Source of the DNA: M3007 sp964646615
GTDB lineage: Bacteria > Bacteroidota > Bacteroidia > Chitinophagales > Saprospiraceae
Direction of reading: 5' to 3'
DNA length: 64,000 bases
Assembly (NCBI GenBank): GCA_964646615.1
Contig: CAZYEV010000008.1
Location: forward strand, 143,642 to 207,641
The translations under genes were made by a program, and so were the position numbers. This document shows, in pieces, positions 61,487 through 64,000 of the stretch; position 1 is the first letter of the stretch; every line of letters starts with the position of its first letter. A model generated the notes under the pieces. That model searched no databases. It saw nothing but the letters and a program-made list of their open reading frames with translations, and had not been told where the DNA came from.

Positions 61487-61858
61487 ATGGCTTTTGAAGT
61501 AATTGGCAAATTGTACCGTGTTTTCCCTATCGAGCAAAAGACCGCTACGTTCCAGGCGCGCGAGTTTGTGCTGGAAATTGTATCGGGCCAGTATCCGGAA
61601 TACGTCAAATTTCAGGCGATACAGGACCGTTGCCAGTTGCTCGATGCTTTTCAGGAAGGCGACGTTGTCAAGGTATCGTTCGACCTGCGCGGGCGCGAAT
61701 GGCAGGGTAAGTTCTTCACCAACCTGAATGCCTGGCGCATCGAAAAGGCCGACGGCAATACTGCCACTGCTTCGGCGCCGGAGCAACACCCCGCCGACCC
61801 ATTCCCTGACTACACCGCAGCGCCACCGCCGACTGCGACGGACGACTTGCCGTTCTGA
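61487..61858 (+). CDS. DUF3127 protein with SSB-like C-terminal tip
   Basis: 123 residues. The DUF3127 domain (about 1-85: VIGKLYRVFPIEQKTATFQA, VKVSFDLRGREWQGKFFTNL) looks like an OB fold, a shape used by single-stranded-DNA-binding proteins. A Pro/Ala/Thr-rich linker then leads to the end TATDDLPF, which closely resembles the acidic DDxxPF tip with which SSB recruits repair and replication proteins. This suggests a DNA-related role, which is inference; the family is uncharacterised and typical of Bacteroidota. A palindromic repeat lies just upstream; the CvpA-like gene follows after 32 bases. Confidence 0.88.
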   Translation: MAFEVIGKLYRVFPIEQKTATFQAREFVLEIVSGQYPEYVKFQAIQDRCQLLDAFQEGDVVKVSFDLRGREWQGKFFTNLNAWRIEKADGNTATASAPEQHPADPFPDYTAAPPPTATDDLPF

Positions 61859-61890
61859 ACGGCTCAGGCACTGCGCTAATAGCTGCCGCT

Positions 61891-62583
61891 ATGACGATTG
61901 ACATCCTCACCGCTCTCGTCGCTCTTTTAGGATTCTGGTACGGAAGGGACAAAGGCATCCTTGGCATCATCTTCTGGTTTTTGTCCATTACCTTTGGCTT
62001 AGTACTGGCCTATAAAATGACGCCGGTGATGACACGCATCCTTAAGGCTGCCCTTGACTCCGACTCGCCGTTTATTTTACCCTTTGCATTTGTCGTCAAT
62101 GTCCTGTTTATCTGGGGGCTCCTCAGGGCAGCAGGCCGGGGAGCTGCGGGCATGTTTCAGATGTTTCGAGTTGGGTTTATTAACTGGACCTTGGGCGGTT
62201 TGGTAGGTGCCTTCATTGCCCTGTTTTTGTATGGGTCAGTGCTGTGGTTTCTGCGGGAGACACGTATCATAGGCGAACAGACCGCCAGCGAGTCCAGGAC
62301 GCTTGAGCCTTTGGCCGAATTACCTAAATACGCCGGCACGTACATCAGTCGGCTCAAACCTTTTATGCAAGAGGCCTGGGATACCGGCTCAAAATGGATG
62401 GAGGCCGCCCGAGAATATGGCGATGAAAGAACCCGAAACATGGATGCCTCATCGCCTCCTGCTGACGGGCAGCCGCGCATTTACAAAATTGAAGAAGGCG
62501 CCGACGGACGTATCGAAAAGAAACCACAGGATACCCGCGCCAAAAACCGGGAACTTTACGAAGACACCGGCGTTGAGTACTGA
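61891..62583 (+). CDS. CvpA-like inner membrane protein
   Basis: 230 residues with four membrane segments in the first 125 residues (ILTALVALLGFWYGRDKGIL, GIIFWFLSITFGLVLAYKM, LPFAFVVNVLFIWGLLRAAG, GLVGAFIALFLYGSVLWFL), as in the CvpA family (colicin V production). The C-terminal 100 residues are soluble and charged, and end in RAKNRELYEDTGVEY. The exact role of CvpA is unsettled; in other bacteria it affects envelope stress tolerance. Downstream of DUF3127 on the same strand and convergent with the site-2 protease gene, from which it is two bases apart. Confidence 0.8.
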   Translation: MTIDILTALVALLGFWYGRDKGILGIIFWFLSITFGLVLAYKMTPVMTRILKAALDSDSPFILPFAFVVNVLFIWGLLRAAGRGAAGMFQMFRVGFINWTLGGLVGAFIALFLYGSVLWFLRETRIIGEQTASESRTLEPLAELPKYAGTYISRLKPFMQEAWDTGSKWMEAAREYGDERTRNMDASSPPADGQPRIYKIEEGADGRIEKKPQDTRAKNRELYEDTGVEY

Positions 62584-62585
62584 GC

Positions 62586-63674
62586 TCACGCCATGCGGAG
62601 CCGCGCGGCGTTGACCATGATGAGCTCCGAAATGTTCTCCGAGTCAATGATGCCGGCCAGGCGATGGCCATCGCGCACCAATACGATGGAACCCGGCCGC
62701 TGCTGAAAGTATTCCAGTACTTCCTCTAACGGAGTACGCATGTCGAAATAATGCAGGTGCGTATCCGCCACCGTGTGTACAGGTGCGCCCTCGCCGGCAG
62801 ACTGGATGCCCCGAATGATATGGTCGCGCGTGAGCACCCCGTAGGGCAAGTCGCCATCCACGACCAGAAAGGTGCGCGCCTGGCCGTCCAAGAGCAGCGT
62901 TACCGCATCGCGTATGGTGTGGTGCTTGTCTAAGGTCTGGAAATTGGTCATCAGGGCATCGCCTGCCGTAAAGCCCTCTAAGAAAGACTGCGAGCGCACC
63001 GCTTCCGCCTCGGCACGGGCTCCCAGAATGACAAACAGGCCAATGAAGATTAGGAACGGGTTGACGTAAAAACCCGCAAAAACGAACAGGATGGCAATGG
63101 CCTGCCCCACGAACGAAGCAATCTCGGTGGCCCGCACCCGATCCATGCGCATCGAAAGCAGGGCACGCAACACCCGCCCACCATCCATCGGAAACGCCGG
63201 AATGAGGTTGAACGCCGCCAGCCAGACGTTCACAATGCCCAGCATGGGCAGGAAACTGTTCTGGTCGATGAGAAAGACCTCGGCACTATCCTCTTGCGGC
63301 ATCTCAAAATTGGCAATCAGTGGCCACAGGAGTAGCATAATCACGACGTTGACGGCCGGACCAGCCAGCGCCACCACCAGCTCGTGCGAAGGTTTGCTCG
63401 GCATGCGCTCCAGCCGGGCCACACCGCCAATCGGATACAGCGTAATGTCCTGCGTACGAATGCCGTAGCGACGGGCGGCCAGCGCATGGCCCAGCTCGTG
63501 CAGGGTCACGCACACAAACAGGCCCAGCACGAAAAGCACCATCCAACTCACGTGTAGCCAGTCCAGACCACGCCAGAGATTGGTCAGTACAATCCAGCCG
63601 ATGAGAATGGCAAAGGTCCAGTGAACGTACACCGAAATGCCGGCGATCTTAGGCAAAGCGAGAGCGTTTTTCAT
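62586..63674 (-). CDS. Site-2 protease (M50) with CBS domains
   Basis: 362 residues from ATG 63674 (ATG 63683 also possible). The zinc motif HExxH is H59-E-L-G-H63 within TLHELGHALAARRYG, and the third ligand region is LIPAFPMDGGR. About six membrane helices in the first 210 residues are followed by a pair of CBS domains (AGDALMTNFQTLDKHHTIRD, LPYGVLTRDHIIRG, GIIDSENISELI). This layout matches the intramembrane proteases of the RIP type that cut anti-sigma factors or other membrane helices; CBS domains may sense adenine nucleotides. The upstream region has been replaced by an insertion sequence, so its native promoter may be lost. Confidence 0.93.
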   Translation of the reverse strand: MKNALALPKIAGISVYVHWTFAILIGWIVLTNLWRGLDWLHVSWMVLFVLGLFVCVTLHELGHALAARRYGIRTQDITLYPIGGVARLERMPSKPSHELVVALAGPAVNVVIMLLLWPLIANFEMPQEDSAEVFLIDQNSFLPMLGIVNVWLAAFNLIPAFPMDGGRVLRALLSMRMDRVRATEIASFVGQAIAILFVFAGFYVNPFLIFIGLFVILGARAEAEAVRSQSFLEGFTAGDALMTNFQTLDKHHTIRDAVTLLLDGQARTFLVVDGDLPYGVLTRDHIIRGIQSAGEGAPVHTVADTHLHYFDMRTPLEEVLEYFQQRPGSIVLVRDGHRLAGIIDSENISELIMVNAARLRMA

Positions 63675-63698
63675 AATAGACATTATGTAGATTTGAAG

Positions 63699-64000
63699 TT
63701 ATTGATTATCAGGATATTTTGGTGGGTTTGCCATTACCCTAAAATTATGTAATCCCGTGCAGGTGATGAAAATGGTATCCCTAAAGTTGTCCTTATACAC
63801 CTTGCACTCATCCTTCACCATCCGATAGCGCTTTATCGAACCAATAAAATGCTCCATCCGAACACGAATACTCGAAATCGAACGGTTCTCAAGACGTTCC
63901 TCCTGGCTCAACTCCCTACCTTTGGGCTTCTTCGTTGGCTGTATCACCAAAACATCCTCTGGTGTATATCCTTGATAACCACTATCTTGCCAAAGCACAA
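63699..64000 (-). mobile_element. IS5-type transposase, C-terminal part (cut by window end)
   Basis: About 100 residues are visible; the 5' part lies beyond the window. The sequence fits the end of DDE transposases of the IS5/DDE_Tnp_4 group: YQGYTPEDV, a basic linker KKPKGRELSQEERLENR, RVRMEHFIGSIKRYRMV with the final catalytic Glu in MEHF, and FITCTGLHNFRV near the stop. The stop is only 24 bases before the protease ATG, so the IS end must fall between them. It reads toward the protease gene. Codon use is more AT-rich than in the neighbours, which suggests recent arrival. Confidence 0.85.

Overview
The window is one stretch of a GC-rich (about 58-60% by eye) Bacteroidota chromosome, probably from the Saprospiria/Chitinophagia side; the class placement is inference. 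The phylum call rests on several independent signs: a fused MurF-alanine racemase, OmpA proteins with TSP3 or PD40 repeats, a secreted protein with a type IX secretion (T9SS) sorting tail, DUF3127, LytTR/LytS-type signalling with a propeller sensor, and sixteen copies of the Bacteroidota -7 promoter box TAnnTTTG just upstream of genes.

Layout. 1-11 kb: the end of a penicillin acylase gene, a TSP3-OmpA protein, a DUF1028 protein, glnS, tRNA-Cys, murF-alr, sdaA and an RlpA/SPOR protein. 11-25 kb: a TPR-PD40-OmpA protein, a serine hydrolase, an SPFH protein, photolyase, a PhoD-like phosphatase, gpsA, a sterol-desaturase-family protein, dusB, cca, a SPOR/OmpA protein and a GbsR-type regulator. 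25-36 kb: a leucine-rich-repeat protein, paaC and paaB without paaA, a DUF4143 ATPase, an EAD11-TPR protein, a nucleoside transporter, a SUI1 factor, a lipid kinase, an RluD-family enzyme, a zinc-ribbon protein and a glutamine amidotransferase. 36-46 kb: three tandem paralogues of an unrecognised envelope family, an NSS transporter with its MetS-like small subunit, an amidohydrolase, a HepT/MntA toxin-antitoxin pair whose antitoxin is fused to DUF4256, and mqnC. 46-64 kb: pyrD-glyA, a 1961-residue T9SS-exported protein, a LytTR regulator divergent from its likely sensor kinase, a peptide-binding lipoprotein, DUF3127, a CvpA-like protein, a site-2 protease and a transposase cut by the window edge.

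Most genes are housekeeping or envelope genes in short operons. The accessory signals are the HepT/MntA-DUF4256 pair, the triplicated family, the partial paa locus beside the ATPase, the EAD-type proteins and the terminal IS. Two sequence-level patterns stand out. A 17-bp sequence containing a palindrome is repeated in three intergenic spaces. Leucine TTA codons occur almost only before codons that start with G.
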